DNA from: an uncultured Coprococcus sp.
GTDB taxonomy: Bacteria; Bacillota; Clostridia; Lachnospirales; Lachnospiraceae
NCBI GenBank assembly: GCA_947626675.1
Contig: CANQTC010000001.1
Span: 1-64,000 of the forward strand
Length of the DNA stretch: 64,000 bases
Direction: 5' to 3'
A program made the translations under genes and the position numbers. Shown piece by piece: positions 16,978 to 25,660 of the stretch (positions are counted from its first letter, which is position 1; every line of letters begins with the position of its first letter). The notes under the pieces are model-generated. The model was not told where the DNA came from. It did not search any database and was given only the letters and a program-made list of their open reading frames with translations.

Positions 16978-17000
16978 TAATCTTACAACTGTAATAAATA
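16978..17000. promoter_or_regulatory. BlaI-type operator 3 in the blaI leader
   Basis: Imperfect dyad around CTTAC-AACT-GTAAT (core TTACAACTGTAA at 16983-16994). It shares TTAC-N4-GTAA with both operators at the PBP promoter. It lies just downstream of the leftward -10 box at 17002-17007 and 14 bases before the blaI start, where repressor would block transcription initiation. Confidence 0.7.
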
Positions 17001-17001
17001 T

Positions 17002-17030
17002 ATTATAACGGTGATATGTGGAAATGTCAA
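17002..17030 (-). promoter_or_regulatory. blaI-blaR1 promoter
   Basis: On the minus strand TTGACA (17030-17025), a 17-base spacer and TATAAT (17007-17002), a perfect consensus promoter reading into blaI. Confidence 0.8.
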
Positions 17031-17047
17031 TTGTACGGAAAACAATA

Positions 17048-17076
17048 TTGTCTTATACTGAAATAATGCGTATACT
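17048..17076 (+). promoter_or_regulatory. Promoter of the PhzF-family gene
   Basis: TTGTCT, 17-base spacer, TATACT; 57 bases before the ATG. It is divergent from the blaI promoter, and no TTAC-N4-GTAA dyad overlaps it. Confidence 0.55.
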
Positions 17077-17133
17077 GTTTTAAAGGAAGCTTAGGGGCAT
17101 GGTATTATACTTGAAGAAAGGAACAAATGAAAA

Positions 17134-17988
17134 ATGGTTGATGTGTATGTGACAAGTGCTTTTGTCAAAAACAATAAAGGTGGAAATAAAGCAGGCGTAG
17201 TTTTGGACAGGCAGGACCTTACTTCTAGTCAGAAGATGGAAATTGCAAAAGAACTGGGCTATTCTGAAACTGCCTTTTTATCAGATTCCAACAAGGCAGA
17301 TTTTCAATTACAATATTTTACGCCAACAGAAGAAGTTCCGTTATGTGGTCATGCTACAATAGCGGCATTTTCTACGCTGATGCAGTTAAAAAAGTTAAAT
17401 AAACAAAATTATACTATAGAGACAAAGGCCGGCATTCTTGAAATTCAGATAAAAGAGGATGGCTTGATATTGATGGAACAAAATTGCCCGACGTATTTTG
17501 CGTTATTGGATTCGGATATGTTTGCGTGCTGTATGGAGAAAGATTTTATTGATTGCAGATTTCCAATCCAAATTGTTTCTACAGGATTAAAAGATATTAT
17601 GCTTCCGGTGTATTCTGAGGAATATTTAGATGCGTTATCTCCTGATTTTAAAAAGATGGCGGAACTTAGCAAAGAAAACGATGTTGTCGGAGTTCATGCT
17701 TTTACATTAATTCAAAACGCTGATATAACAGCAATATGCAGAAACTTTGCTCCTTTGTATGGCATCGACGAAGAATCGGCAACCGGGACGTCAAATTGTG
17801 CTTTAGCATGTTACCTTTTTAAATATTATGAAAAGAAATCCCAATACATTTTTGAACAGGGGTATCATATGGGAGAAATTTCGCGAATTGTAGTCAATAT
17901 TTCATATCATGGAGATGTAATTGATGCGGTTTATGTTGGCGGATACGGATATGTACTTGGTAAGAAAACTTTATATCATGTGAATTAA
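17134..17988 (+). CDS. PhzF-family protein (isomerase/epimerase fold)
   Basis: 284 residues, usual for PhzF proteins, which have two diaminopimelate-epimerase-like halves. Seen: VDVYVTSAFVKNNKGGNKAGV at the start, AKELGYSETAFL with the conserved glutamate, YFTPTEEVPLCGHATIAAF, and the C-terminal GIDEESATGTSNCALACYLF. These are the hallmark motifs of both halves. PhzF itself isomerises a phenazine precursor; the substrate of most relatives, including this one, is unknown. It is transcribed divergently from blaI with its own promoter. Confidence 0.85.
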   Translation: MVDVYVTSAFVKNNKGGNKAGVVLDRQDLTSSQKMEIAKELGYSETAFLSDSNKADFQLQYFTPTEEVPLCGHATIAAFSTLMQLKKLNKQNYTIETKAGILEIQIKEDGLILMEQNCPTYFALLDSDMFACCMEKDFIDCRFPIQIVSTGLKDIMLPVYSEEYLDALSPDFKKMAELSKENDVVGVHAFTLIQNADITAICRNFAPLYGIDEESATGTSNCALACYLFKYYEKKSQYIFEQGYHMGEISRIVVNISYHGDVIDAVYVGGYGYVLGKKTLYHVN

Positions 17989-18017
17989 ATTTCCGAAAGG
18001 ACCAGCTTTACCTCATC

Positions 18018-18036
18018 AAGTGTTCACATGATATCA
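18018..18036 (-). repeat. Inverted fragment of the TGTGAACACTT repeat
   Basis: The minus strand reads TGATATCATGTGAACACTT, matching the left boundary of the repeat family at 4481 and 43196 (TGATATAATGTGAACACTTAACGAAT) with one substitution. Only the boundary is present here. Confidence 0.5.
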
Positions 18037-18085
18037 TCATGCTGCATATACTGGGAATATAGTGACAAAATGCAGGGAGATTTTT

Positions 18086-19036
18086 ATGAAACGTTGTATT
18101 CTTTTAGAGGCTGAGGCAGAAGCAGTATGTAACCAAAGCGCTGTTCCTCCGCTGATATTTCAATTACCGCCGGAGCAGGGGAGAAAGGTATTAGAGGAAA
18201 CACAGGATATGCCTGTATATAAATATCCTGCAAATATTTCCGTCAGTGAGATTGATACCTGTAAATGGGGGACGATACCGGTTTATTTTGTTATGCCGCA
18301 GTGTACGGTTCCTGTTCAAAATGTAATTTTCTATATACATGGGGCGGGCTGGGTATTCGGCAGCTTTCATACGCATGAAAAGCTTGTCAGAGAGCTTGCA
18401 GCAAGAACAAACGCACTGATTATTTTTCCTGAATATACGCGTTCACCGGAGGCGAAATATCCTGTAGCGATAGAACAATGCTATTTTGTATTATCACATA
18501 TTGGGGAAATCATCAGTAAATATGCGCCCAATATGAAATATAGTACATTAACGGTAGCCGGAGACAGTGTTGGCGGCAACATGGCGATTGCGATGGTTTT
18601 CATGGCAAAGAAAAGAAACGGCCCTAAAATCCAAAAACTTCTTTTATACTATCCTGTGACGAATGCCTGCTTTCAAACACCAAGCTATTTACAATTTGCT
18701 GAAAATTATTATTTATACCGGGAAGGAATGAAATGGTTTTGGTGTCAGTATACTGCTTGTGAAGCTGACAGAAATCAAATTACCGCTTCGCCTTTACGGG
18801 CAGATGTGGATTGTCTGAAAGGATTTCCTAAAACCATGATTATTAACGGTCAGGCAGATGTTTTGCGCAGCGAAGGCGAAGCCTTTGGTGAAAAGCTTCG
18901 CTGTGCCGGTGTGGATGTAACTGCATTGAGGGTACAGGGAATCATTCATGATTTTGTTATGCTTCATTCGCTTGACAAGACAAATGCCTGCCGGACAGCA
19001 ATGGATGCCTCTACAGCGTGGATAAAAAGAAAATAA
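18086..19036 (+). CDS. Alpha/beta hydrolase, HSL/Aes-type esterase
   Basis: ATG at 18086 follows GCAGGGAGA; the track GTG start lacks such a site. The product has 316 residues. FYIHGAGWVFGS is the HGGG-type oxyanion-hole motif of the hormone-sensitive-lipase family (with HGAG here), AGDSVGGNMA holds the nucleophile serine, and the acid and histidine are expected in NGQADVLRSEG and GIIHDFVM. There is no signal peptide, so probably a cytoplasmic carboxylesterase acting on short acyl or acetyl esters. It stands between the PhzF and oxidoreductase genes with no visible functional link. Confidence 0.85.
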   Translation: MKRCILLEAEAEAVCNQSAVPPLIFQLPPEQGRKVLEETQDMPVYKYPANISVSEIDTCKWGTIPVYFVMPQCTVPVQNVIFYIHGAGWVFGSFHTHEKLVRELAARTNALIIFPEYTRSPEAKYPVAIEQCYFVLSHIGEIISKYAPNMKYSTLTVAGDSVGGNMAIAMVFMAKKRNGPKIQKLLLYYPVTNACFQTPSYLQFAENYYLYREGMKWFWCQYTACEADRNQITASPLRADVDCLKGFPKTMIINGQADVLRSEGEAFGEKLRCAGVDVTALRVQGIIHDFVMLHSLDKTNACRTAMDASTAWIKRK

Positions 19037-19105
19037 CAAATACATAAATTCGTTTTATTTCGTAAAGAATATTTCCCATAAAAATATTTGGGAGAAAGTT
19101 ATGTT

Positions 19106-20419
19106 ATGAAATCAATATGGCAAAACGAGGTTACATTTCCTGAGTTTCCGAAGCTTCAGGAAAATATAAGAACAGAGGTATTGATAATCGGCGGCGGCAT
19201 CACAGGAATTTTGACTGCATATTTTTTGCAACAAAATAAGATTCCTTATGTCCTTGTGGAAAAAGACAGGATATGCAGTAAAACAACAGGACATACGACA
19301 GCAAAAATAACGTTGCAGCATGGTCTTATATATAGTCAGCTTTTGAATACCTTTGGAAAAGAAAAGGCACAAAAATATTTGCAGGCAAATCAATGGGCAT
19401 TGGAGCAGTACGAGAAGCTTTGCAAAGACATCGACTGTAATTTTGAGAAGAAAGATAACTATGTATATTCTGTAAATAACAGAAAAAAGCTGGAGCAGGA
19501 AATGAATGCATTAAGGGAGCTTGGTTATTCTGCAAAATTGTATGATGAAATTTCGTTGCCGATAGATACAGCCGGAGCAGTATGCTGTCCAAATCAGGCG
19601 CAGTTTCATCCGCTTAAATTCTTAGCGGATATTTCAAGAAATTTGAATATCTATGAACGTACATTTGTACAGGAAATGGTTGGAAATACAGCAATAACAG
19701 AGCGCGGTGAAATTATAGCGGAGCAGGTAATCGTGACGACGCATTTTCCCTTCATTAATAAACATGGCAGTTATTTTTTAAAATTATATCAGCATCGTTC
19801 TTATGTATTGGCGTTAAAAAGTGTAGAAAACAGAGAAAAGCTTCAGGTGAATGGCATGTATGTGGGCGCAGAGCAGGAGGGATTGTCTTTTCGGAATTAT
19901 AAGGAGGTACTTTTGCTTGGCGGCGGCGCTCACCGCACAGGAAAGCATGGTGGAAACTGGGAGGTTTTAAGACAATTTGCGAAAGAACATTATGCCAATG
20001 CAATTGAATTATGTGCATGGGCGGCGCAGGATTGCATGAGCCTTGATAAAGTTCCGTATATCGGCGAATATTCCAAACGTACACAAAAACTCTATACAGC
20101 AACAGGCTTTAATAAATGGGGGATGACAGGAAGTATGGTTGCAGCACAGCTTTTATGCGGTTATGTTACAGGCAGCGTGCAGGATTTTGCAGATGTATTT
20201 TTACCATCAAGAAGTATCTTACGAGGTCAGTTGTTTGTAAATGCCGCAACAGCAACGGTCAATCTGCTTACCCCGGCAAAAAAGCGCTGTCCGCATTTGG
20301 GCTGTGCGCTGAAATGGAACAAGGCAGAGCATACATGGGACTGTTCCTGTCATGGTTCGCGATTTTCTGATACAGGGAAGGTTCTTGATAATCCGGCAAA
20401 TGGAAATCTTAAAATATAA
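19106..20419 (+). CDS. FAD-dependent oxidoreductase with C-terminal Rieske [2Fe-2S] domain
   Basis: 437 residues from ATG 19106 (GGGAG 12 bases before; TTG 19088 in the track is less likely). The N-terminal dinucleotide-binding motif is VLIIGGGITGILTAYFLQQN, followed by a DAO/GlpD-like fold including TGFNKWGMTGSM. The C-terminus has both Rieske ligand pairs, C-P-H-L-G-C and C-S-C-H-G-S. Families with this layout link amine or amino-acid oxidation to an iron-sulfur acceptor. The protein ends soon after the second ligand pair, a slightly short Rieske tail. Confidence 0.85.
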   Translation: MKSIWQNEVTFPEFPKLQENIRTEVLIIGGGITGILTAYFLQQNKIPYVLVEKDRICSKTTGHTTAKITLQHGLIYSQLLNTFGKEKAQKYLQANQWALEQYEKLCKDIDCNFEKKDNYVYSVNNRKKLEQEMNALRELGYSAKLYDEISLPIDTAGAVCCPNQAQFHPLKFLADISRNLNIYERTFVQEMVGNTAITERGEIIAEQVIVTTHFPFINKHGSYFLKLYQHRSYVLALKSVENREKLQVNGMYVGAEQEGLSFRNYKEVLLLGGGAHRTGKHGGNWEVLRQFAKEHYANAIELCAWAAQDCMSLDKVPYIGEYSKRTQKLYTATGFNKWGMTGSMVAAQLLCGYVTGSVQDFADVFLPSRSILRGQLFVNAATATVNLLTPAKKRCPHLGCALKWNKAEHTWDCSCHGSRFSDTGKVLDNPANGNLKI

Positions 20420-20441
20420 ATTAAAAAAACATATGAAGGGA

Positions 20442-20470
20442 TTGTCAAAAGATGGGAAATCAAGTAAAAT
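20442..20470 (+). promoter_or_regulatory. Promoter of the methyltransferase-carbamoyltransferase pair
   Basis: TTGTCA, 17-base spacer, TAAAAT, 53 bases before the methyltransferase ATG, in a 104-base gap after the Rieske-oxidoreductase stop. Confidence 0.5.
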
Positions 20471-20523
20471 GGTGTTCAAAAACGTACTAATTAAATTGAG
20501 ATACGAGCGGGAGAATAAAATTG

Positions 20524-21321
20524 ATGAGCATAACAGATAAAAATATAGATGGCGGAAAAGCGTTTGATTGGGGAAAGGTGTCAACAGACTATGCTAAGTT
20601 TCGTGATATTTATCCGCAGGAATTTTATGATAAAATTATAGCGCGCGGACTATGTATAAAAGGTCAAAGCGTTCTGGATATAGGAACAGGAACCGGTGTG
20701 CTTCCAAGAAATATGTATCGTTATGGTGCGAAATGGACAGGAACTGACATTTCAGAAAATCAGATTGAACAGGCAAAAATCCTTTCTGCCGGGATGGATA
20801 TTAATTATGATGTACTGCCTGCAGAAAATATAAACTTTCCGGCTCATTCATTTGATGTAATTACTGCTTGTCAATGCTTTTGGTATTTTAATCACGAACA
20901 GATTAAATCTAAGTTTTTCCGTATGCTGAAACCCAATGGACATCTTCTTGTATTATATATGGCATGGCTGCCTTTTGAAGATAAAATTGCAGGAGAAAGC
21001 GAAAAACTGGTTCTCAAATACAACCCTAAGTGGAGCGGTGCCGGAGAGACTATTCATCCGATATGGATACCTGATTGTTATAAAGAAGCATTTGAACTGG
21101 TTTACCATGAGGAATACCCATTAATGGTTCACTTCACTCGTGAAAGCTGGCATGGCAGAATGAAAGCCTGTCGAGGAATCGGTGCATCTCTTACGGAACA
21201 AGAGATTTCTGCATGGGAGCAGGAACATATAAAATTACTTGCTGAGATTGCACCTGATGAATTTGATATTTTACATTATGGCGCTATTGCCGAATTACAG
21301 ATAGAAGGTGGTCTTAAATGA
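20524..21321 (+). CDS. Class I SAM-dependent methyltransferase
   Basis: 265 residues from ATG 20524 (GCGGGAG before it). Motif I is VLDIGTGTGVLPRNM, motif II GTDISENQIEQAK, and the motif around FDVITACQCFWYFNHEQ is that of small-molecule methyltransferases of the Methyltransf_11/25 type. The C-terminal part resembles proteins annotated only as class I methyltransferases, so the acceptor is unknown. It overlaps the following carbamoyltransferase-like gene by ATGA, a sign of tight co-translation and possibly of one pathway. Confidence 0.85.
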   Translation: MSITDKNIDGGKAFDWGKVSTDYAKFRDIYPQEFYDKIIARGLCIKGQSVLDIGTGTGVLPRNMYRYGAKWTGTDISENQIEQAKILSAGMDINYDVLPAENINFPAHSFDVITACQCFWYFNHEQIKSKFFRMLKPNGHLLVLYMAWLPFEDKIAGESEKLVLKYNPKWSGAGETIHPIWIPDCYKEAFELVYHEEYPLMVHFTRESWHGRMKACRGIGASLTEQEISAWEQEHIKLLAEIAPDEFDILHYGAIAELQIEGGLK

Positions 21322-22160
21322 AAGATTTGATTCGATTAACGGATTTACAACCGGATGAAGTATACGAGATATTTCATATTGCAGATGAAATCAGTATGGG
21401 AAACTATAACGGTTTTCTTGACGGAAAGAGTGTTTGTATGTTCTTTCCTGCATCCAGTATCAGAACGCGGATAACTTTTGAAAAAGGAATATATCTGTTA
21501 GGCGGTCAGTCCATATTGTTCCCAACCGATGCATTAGATAAAAAAGAAGATTTAAAAGATGTATGCGGATATATGAATAATTGGGCGGATATTCTGATTG
21601 TTCGGCATACGGACATACAGTTGATTGAAAAATTGGCTGGGTATTCAACAATTCCTGTTATCAATGCCATGACGAGCAGCAATCATCCCTGTGAAATTTT
21701 GGCAGATATGTATTCACTGTCAAAAATCAGGGATAATTTCATAAACGATAACTATTTGTTCTGCGGAAAATCCGGAAATATCGGTCTTGCATGGAAAGAA
21801 GCATCAAAAGTTATGGGATTCCATTTATCGCAATGCTGCGGTGCCGGTTATGAAATGGAGGATATAGAAGTATACTATGATATAAAAACAGCAATCAAAG
21901 GAAAAGATATCATATGTACGGATTCTCTTCCTGCTGAGGCGTTAAAAGATTTTGAACATTGTCAGATAACAAAAGCGGTAATGGATATGGCTAATAAAAA
22001 TGCACTATTAAATCCCTGCCCGCCGTTTTATCGTGGTGAGGAAGTTTCTGATGACGCAATACAGTCAGAATATTTTGCAGGGTATGAATTTAAAAAGAAT
22101 TTATTAGTGGTTCAACAGGCTGTTATGATTTGGTGTATGATGCAGCATGAAACCATATGA
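21318..22160 (+). CDS. Ornithine/aspartate carbamoyltransferase-family protein, substrate unknown
   Basis: 280 residues, shorter than ornithine carbamoyltransferase (about 310-335). Carbamoyl-phosphate-site motifs are present in altered form: SSIRTRITFEKG for the usual STRTR, HPCEILADMYSL for HP(C/T)Q, and NPCPPFYRGEEVS for HCLP...RGEEV. The fold and carbamoyl-phosphate binding look preserved, but the amino-group acceptor cannot be read. No other arginine-pathway gene lies near, and the 4-base overlap with a methyltransferase argues for a dedicated side pathway rather than ArgF. The 3' end faces the merR gene. Confidence 0.7.
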   Translation: MKDLIRLTDLQPDEVYEIFHIADEISMGNYNGFLDGKSVCMFFPASSIRTRITFEKGIYLLGGQSILFPTDALDKKEDLKDVCGYMNNWADILIVRHTDIQLIEKLAGYSTIPVINAMTSSNHPCEILADMYSLSKIRDNFINDNYLFCGKSGNIGLAWKEASKVMGFHLSQCCGAGYEMEDIEVYYDIKTAIKGKDIICTDSLPAEALKDFEHCQITKAVMDMANKNALLNPCPPFYRGEEVSDDAIQSEYFAGYEFKKNLLVVQQAVMIWCMMQHETI

Positions 22161-22177
22161 TATTGAGAAAAAATCAG

Positions 22178-22576
22178 TTAATCATCCGTCTGTATAAGAT
22201 TGCTGTAATATTTGGTTTTGCCTGATAATACATCATCATAAAAGTTCTGTTTCCAGTCAATATAGTCGATGCATTTATGCAATTCGTTCATATTTTGGAG
22301 CAGCGCCTTACGTTTTTTCTCCAGTATGCGTTTGCGTTCAGGAATGGTTGATTCTCCTTGCAGGCAGAGGGCGAGATATTCTTTCATTTCCTGAAGACTC
22401 ATACCGCAGTTTTTTAAACAGGTCAGACTTTTAATCCATGCGATATCACGTTCATCAAATATTCTTCTATTATTTTTATCTCTTTTTACATTTGGTACAA
22501 GTCCCTGATTACAGTAGAATTTTAAAGTTTCATATGGCATCCCAACTTCTGTACAGGTTTCTTTCATTGTAAACAT
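22178..22576 (-). CDS. MerR-family transcriptional regulator
   Basis: 132 residues from ATG 22576, which follows AGGAGGGG; the 35 extra residues in the track lack a ribosome binding site. The winged helix begins FTMKETCTEVGMPYETLKFYCNQGLVPNVKRDKNNRRIF, followed by LTCLKNCGMSLQEMKEYL and a dimerisation coiled coil. No cysteine cluster for metal binding is evident, suggesting the small-molecule or aldehyde-responsive branch. It is divergent from the alcohol dehydrogenase operon, whose promoter has the 19-base spacer and central dyad of MerR targets. Confidence 0.85.
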   Translation of the reverse strand: MFTMKETCTEVGMPYETLKFYCNQGLVPNVKRDKNNRRIFDERDIAWIKSLTCLKNCGMSLQEMKEYLALCLQGESTIPERKRILEKKRKALLQNMNELHKCIDYIDWKQNFYDDVLSGKTKYYSNLIQTDD

Positions 22577-22617
22577 AGTACCCCTCCTAAAAAATAAAAT
22601 TTTTTTCAAATCAGGTA

Positions 22618-22648
22618 TTGACCGGTAGTAACTACCGATTGCTATACT
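22618..22648 (+). promoter_or_regulatory. MerR-type promoter with 19-bp spacer and operator dyad
   Basis: TTGACC, 19-base spacer, TATACT, with the dyad CGGTAGT-A-ACTACCG (22623-22637) inside the spacer. The overlong spacer needs DNA distortion by a MerR protein to be active. It reads into the alcohol dehydrogenase gene. Confidence 0.8.
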
Positions 22649-22753
22649 ATGAATAGTAGCACAAATGAAAGAATGCGTCAAACAGAAAAAATGAATCAGA
22701 CAGTTCCGTCATTTGGCTAAAAAGAAAAATGAATATTGAAAGGAAGGATAGAT

Positions 22754-23914
22754 ATGAATGATTTTACATACGCATATCCGACAAAGATATATTTTGGGAA
22801 AGGAGCAGCAGCGAAACACCTTCCGGCGGAACTTGCAAAGGTTGGGAAGAAGGTCATGCTTGCATATGGCGGCGGTTCTATTAAATCCAACGGTATTTAT
22901 GATGAAATGATGACGATTTTAAAAGATGCCGGGAAAACGGTGATAGAGTTTTCAGGAATTATGCCAAATCCAACATATGCAAAGGTTCAGGAGGGAGCTG
23001 AACTCGCAAGGAAAGAAAATGTTGATTTTATCCTTGCAGTAGGCGGCGGCTCGGTAAGTGACTGTTGTAAGATTGTTGCCTCACAGGCGGTAACAGAAGA
23101 AGATATATGGGAGCTGGAGTTTACAAAACATGAATTTCCAACAGATGCCGTTAAACTGGGAGTTGTAGTAACCGCATCAGGTACAGGTTCGGAGCAGAAT
23201 GCAGGCGCTGTTATTACAAATGAAGATAAGAAGATTAAGACAGGTGTATTCGGCGCTCATGCAGATTTTGCAATTTTAGACCCGCAGTATACGATGTCAG
23301 TTCCATTCAAACAGGTAATTTCAGGAGCATTTGATACGTTAAGCCATGCAATGGAAACTTATTTTGGAAAACCACAGGAAAGTTTTCTTTCGGATGAAAT
23401 CAATGAAGCTGTTATGAGAAATACGATTGCAAACATTCGTAAGCTGATAGAAAATCCGGATGATTTGGAAGCCAGAAGTGAGTTGATGTGGGATTCGGCA
23501 ATGGCAGAAAACGGGATATTAAAGATTGGAAAAATAACTGATTTTCAGGCGCATCAGATTGAACATCAATTAGGCGCTTATACAAATTGTAACCACGGAA
23601 GAGGACTTGCAGTAATACATCCGGTGCTTTATCGTCATATTTATAAAGAAGGACTGGAAAAATTCAAACGCTTTGCAGTTGCGGTATGGAATGTTTCAAC
23701 AGCGGGAAAGAGTGATGATGAAATAGCGCTTGCGGGTATTTCGGCTTTGGAAGATTTTATTAAAGAAGCAGGACTTCCGACCAGATTTCGTGATATGGGA
23801 ATTACCTATGAGGATGTGTTGAAGCCGGTGGCAGACAGCACTAATATTACAGCCGGATGCTGCAAACAGCTTACAAGAGAAGAAATATTTGAAATATTAC
23901 AGGAGTGTTTCTAA
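22754..23914 (+). CDS. Iron-containing alcohol dehydrogenase, YqhD/BDH-like
   Basis: 386 residues from ATG 22754 (AAAGGAAGGATAG before it). Family marks: PTKIYFGKGA at the start, GGGSVSDCCKIVA for the NAD(P) site, ASGTGSEQN, and the metal ligands in FDTLSHAMETYF and HQLGAYTNCNHGRGLAV. It matches the long-chain YqhD/BdhA type that reduces aldehydes with NADPH. Under the MerR-type promoter it heads a run of oxidoreductase genes, so induction by reactive aldehydes is plausible but inferred. Confidence 0.88.
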   Translation: MNDFTYAYPTKIYFGKGAAAKHLPAELAKVGKKVMLAYGGGSIKSNGIYDEMMTILKDAGKTVIEFSGIMPNPTYAKVQEGAELARKENVDFILAVGGGSVSDCCKIVASQAVTEEDIWELEFTKHEFPTDAVKLGVVVTASGTGSEQNAGAVITNEDKKIKTGVFGAHADFAILDPQYTMSVPFKQVISGAFDTLSHAMETYFGKPQESFLSDEINEAVMRNTIANIRKLIENPDDLEARSELMWDSAMAENGILKIGKITDFQAHQIEHQLGAYTNCNHGRGLAVIHPVLYRHIYKEGLEKFKRFAVAVWNVSTAGKSDDEIALAGISALEDFIKEAGLPTRFRDMGITYEDVLKPVADSTNITAGCCKQLTREEIFEILQECF

Positions 23915-23951
23915 GCAATTACCTGATAAAGAAATCAGAAGGGGGAAAACG

Positions 23952-24728
23952 ATGGAAAATAAAAAGAAAAAAGGGTTAGTGGCAGGAATTATTATCTTAT
24001 TATTGTTTGGCATTTTGCTGACCGCATTTCTTTTGTTTCGGAGTAAATATGCTGATGATACCATAATTGTTTACTTCTCAAGAGTAGGAAATACAACATT
24101 TAGTGAAAATGTAGATGCTGTTTCTTCTGCTTCACTTCGAGTGGACAGAAATGGCGAATTTGTAGGTAATGCCGAAGTAATCGCAAAAGATTTGCACAGT
24201 ATCTTAGGCGCTCCGGTTCACAGAATTACAATTAAGGATTTTTATCCTGAAGATTATGATGCTACAGTAAGCCGGGCAAGTGAAGAGTTAAATGCCCAAA
24301 GCAGACCTGAGCTGTCATCAGTTCTTGAAAACATGGATGATTATGAAAATATTATATTAATTTATCCTGTTTGGTGGAGTACTATTCCAATGCCGGTTTC
24401 TTCCTTTTTAGAATCATATGACTTTAACGGAAAAACGATTCTTCCGATAGCGACACATAAGGGAAGCTTCTTAGGAAACAGTGTTGAAGATATAAAAAAT
24501 CTTGTTCCTGATGCAAAGGTAAAAGATGGCATATCAATCAGTGGCGACAGTGTAGATACGCTTGTCTTACTGTGGATTGGCGCGATTGCAGGAATAGCTT
24601 GTGTTGTAACAGGTTATATTCTTTATAGAAAACTGAAGGAAAATAAAAAGAAAGCGATGGCGTCATTAGCGCTATGTTTGGCAGGACTTGCGGCAATGGG
24701 AATCTGTATAGTGAAATTAGTTATATAA
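23952..24728 (+). CDS. Membrane-anchored flavodoxin-like protein
   Basis: 258 residues from ATG 23952 (GAAGGGGG before it). An N-terminal helix (LVAGIIILLLFGILLTAFLLF) is followed by a flavodoxin domain: IIVYFSRVGNT, the FMN phosphate loop, and IILIYPVWWSTIPMPVSSFL. Two more hydrophobic helices end the protein. The soluble flavodoxin-like part is expected to bind FMN and carry electrons, here held at the membrane. The gene is 37 bases after the alcohol dehydrogenase and probably shares its MerR-type control. Confidence 0.8.
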   Translation: MENKKKKGLVAGIIILLLFGILLTAFLLFRSKYADDTIIVYFSRVGNTTFSENVDAVSSASLRVDRNGEFVGNAEVIAKDLHSILGAPVHRITIKDFYPEDYDATVSRASEELNAQSRPELSSVLENMDDYENIILIYPVWWSTIPMPVSSFLESYDFNGKTILPIATHKGSFLGNSVEDIKNLVPDAKVKDGISISGDSVDTLVLLWIGAIAGIACVVTGYILYRKLKENKKKAMASLALCLAGLAAMGICIVKLVI

Positions 24729-24777
24729 AACAAATTTATGGAAAATTTCAGATAAGATATAAATGGAGGTATCAAAG

Positions 24778-25620
24778 ATGGAATATGTAACTTTAAACAA
24801 TGGAATTAAAATGCCAATGCTTGGATATGGGGTATATCAGGTAACAAATGAAGAATGTGAACGATGTGTTCTGGATGCCGTCAGTGTTGGATATCGTTTA
24901 ATCGATACTGCACAGGCATACGGCAATGAAGAAGCTGTAGGAAATGCAATCCACAAATGCAACATTCCTCGTGAAGATTTGTTTATCACAACAAAGGTCT
25001 GGATTAGCAATGGCGGTTATGAGAAAGCAAAAGCTTCAATTGAAGAGTCATTAAAGAAACTTCAGACGGATTATATTGATTTGCTGCTTATCCATCAGCC
25101 GTTTAATGATTATTATGGAACATACCGGGCGATGGAAGCGGCCTATAAGGAAGGTAAAATTCGCGCGATTGGCGTATCCAATTTTTATCCTGACAGATTA
25201 ATTGACTTGTGTCAGTTTGTAGAAGTAACGCCTGCTGTCAATCAGGTGGAAACACATGTATTCTAGCAGCAGAAAATTGCGCATGACTATATGGAAAAGT
25301 ATGGCGTTCAGCACGAATCATGGGGACCGTTTGCAGAAGGCAGAAAAGATTTCTTTACCAATCCGGTATTAAATGAAATAGGCACAAAGTATAACAAAAG
25401 CGCTGCACAGATTGCACTTCGTTTTCTTCTGCAAAGTGGTGTGGTAGTGATTCCAAAATCAACACACAAGGAACGTATGGTTCAAAATTTTGATGTTTTT
25501 GATTTTGCATTGGATGAAAAGGATATGAAGACAATGAATGCTTTAGATGAAGGGGAAAGTTTATTCTTTTCACATTATGAGCCTGCAACTGTAGAAATGC
25601 TGACAGGATTGCACAGATAG
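24778..25620 (+). pseudogene. Aldo/keto reductase interrupted by an in-frame TAG
   Basis: The two track ORFs (24763-25266 and 25291-25620) lie in the same frame, separated by one TAG at 25264-25266; bases after it continue QQKIAHDYMEKYGVQHESWGPF without a shift. Together they give a normal ~280-residue aldo/keto reductase: [18 protein letters not shown] (catalytic lysine), LLLIHQPF (histidine), and the C-terminal VVIPKSTHKERMVQNF. Start 24778 follows AATGGAGG. The stop cuts the barrel in half, so it is a recent pseudogene, an assembly error, or a readthrough case. It is third in the MerR-linked series. Confidence 0.8.
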
Positions 25621-25660
25621 AACATATTTCAAAATTTTACTTTACAGGAGGAATGACAGG

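Noticed and set aside
20352-20540. 62-residue ORF overlapping the Rieske oxidoreductase end
   Set aside because: No ribosome binding site or family resemblance, and it overlaps two well-supported genes and a promoter.
25291-25620. Separate aldo/keto reductase gene
   Set aside because: It is in the same frame as the upstream ORF, has no ribosome binding site, and supplies the missing C-terminal half; treated as one interrupted gene.
24778-25620. Pyrrolysine or other programmed TAG decoding
   Set aside because: Aldo/keto reductases have no conserved special residue there, and no amber-decoding tRNA or synthetase is visible in the window.
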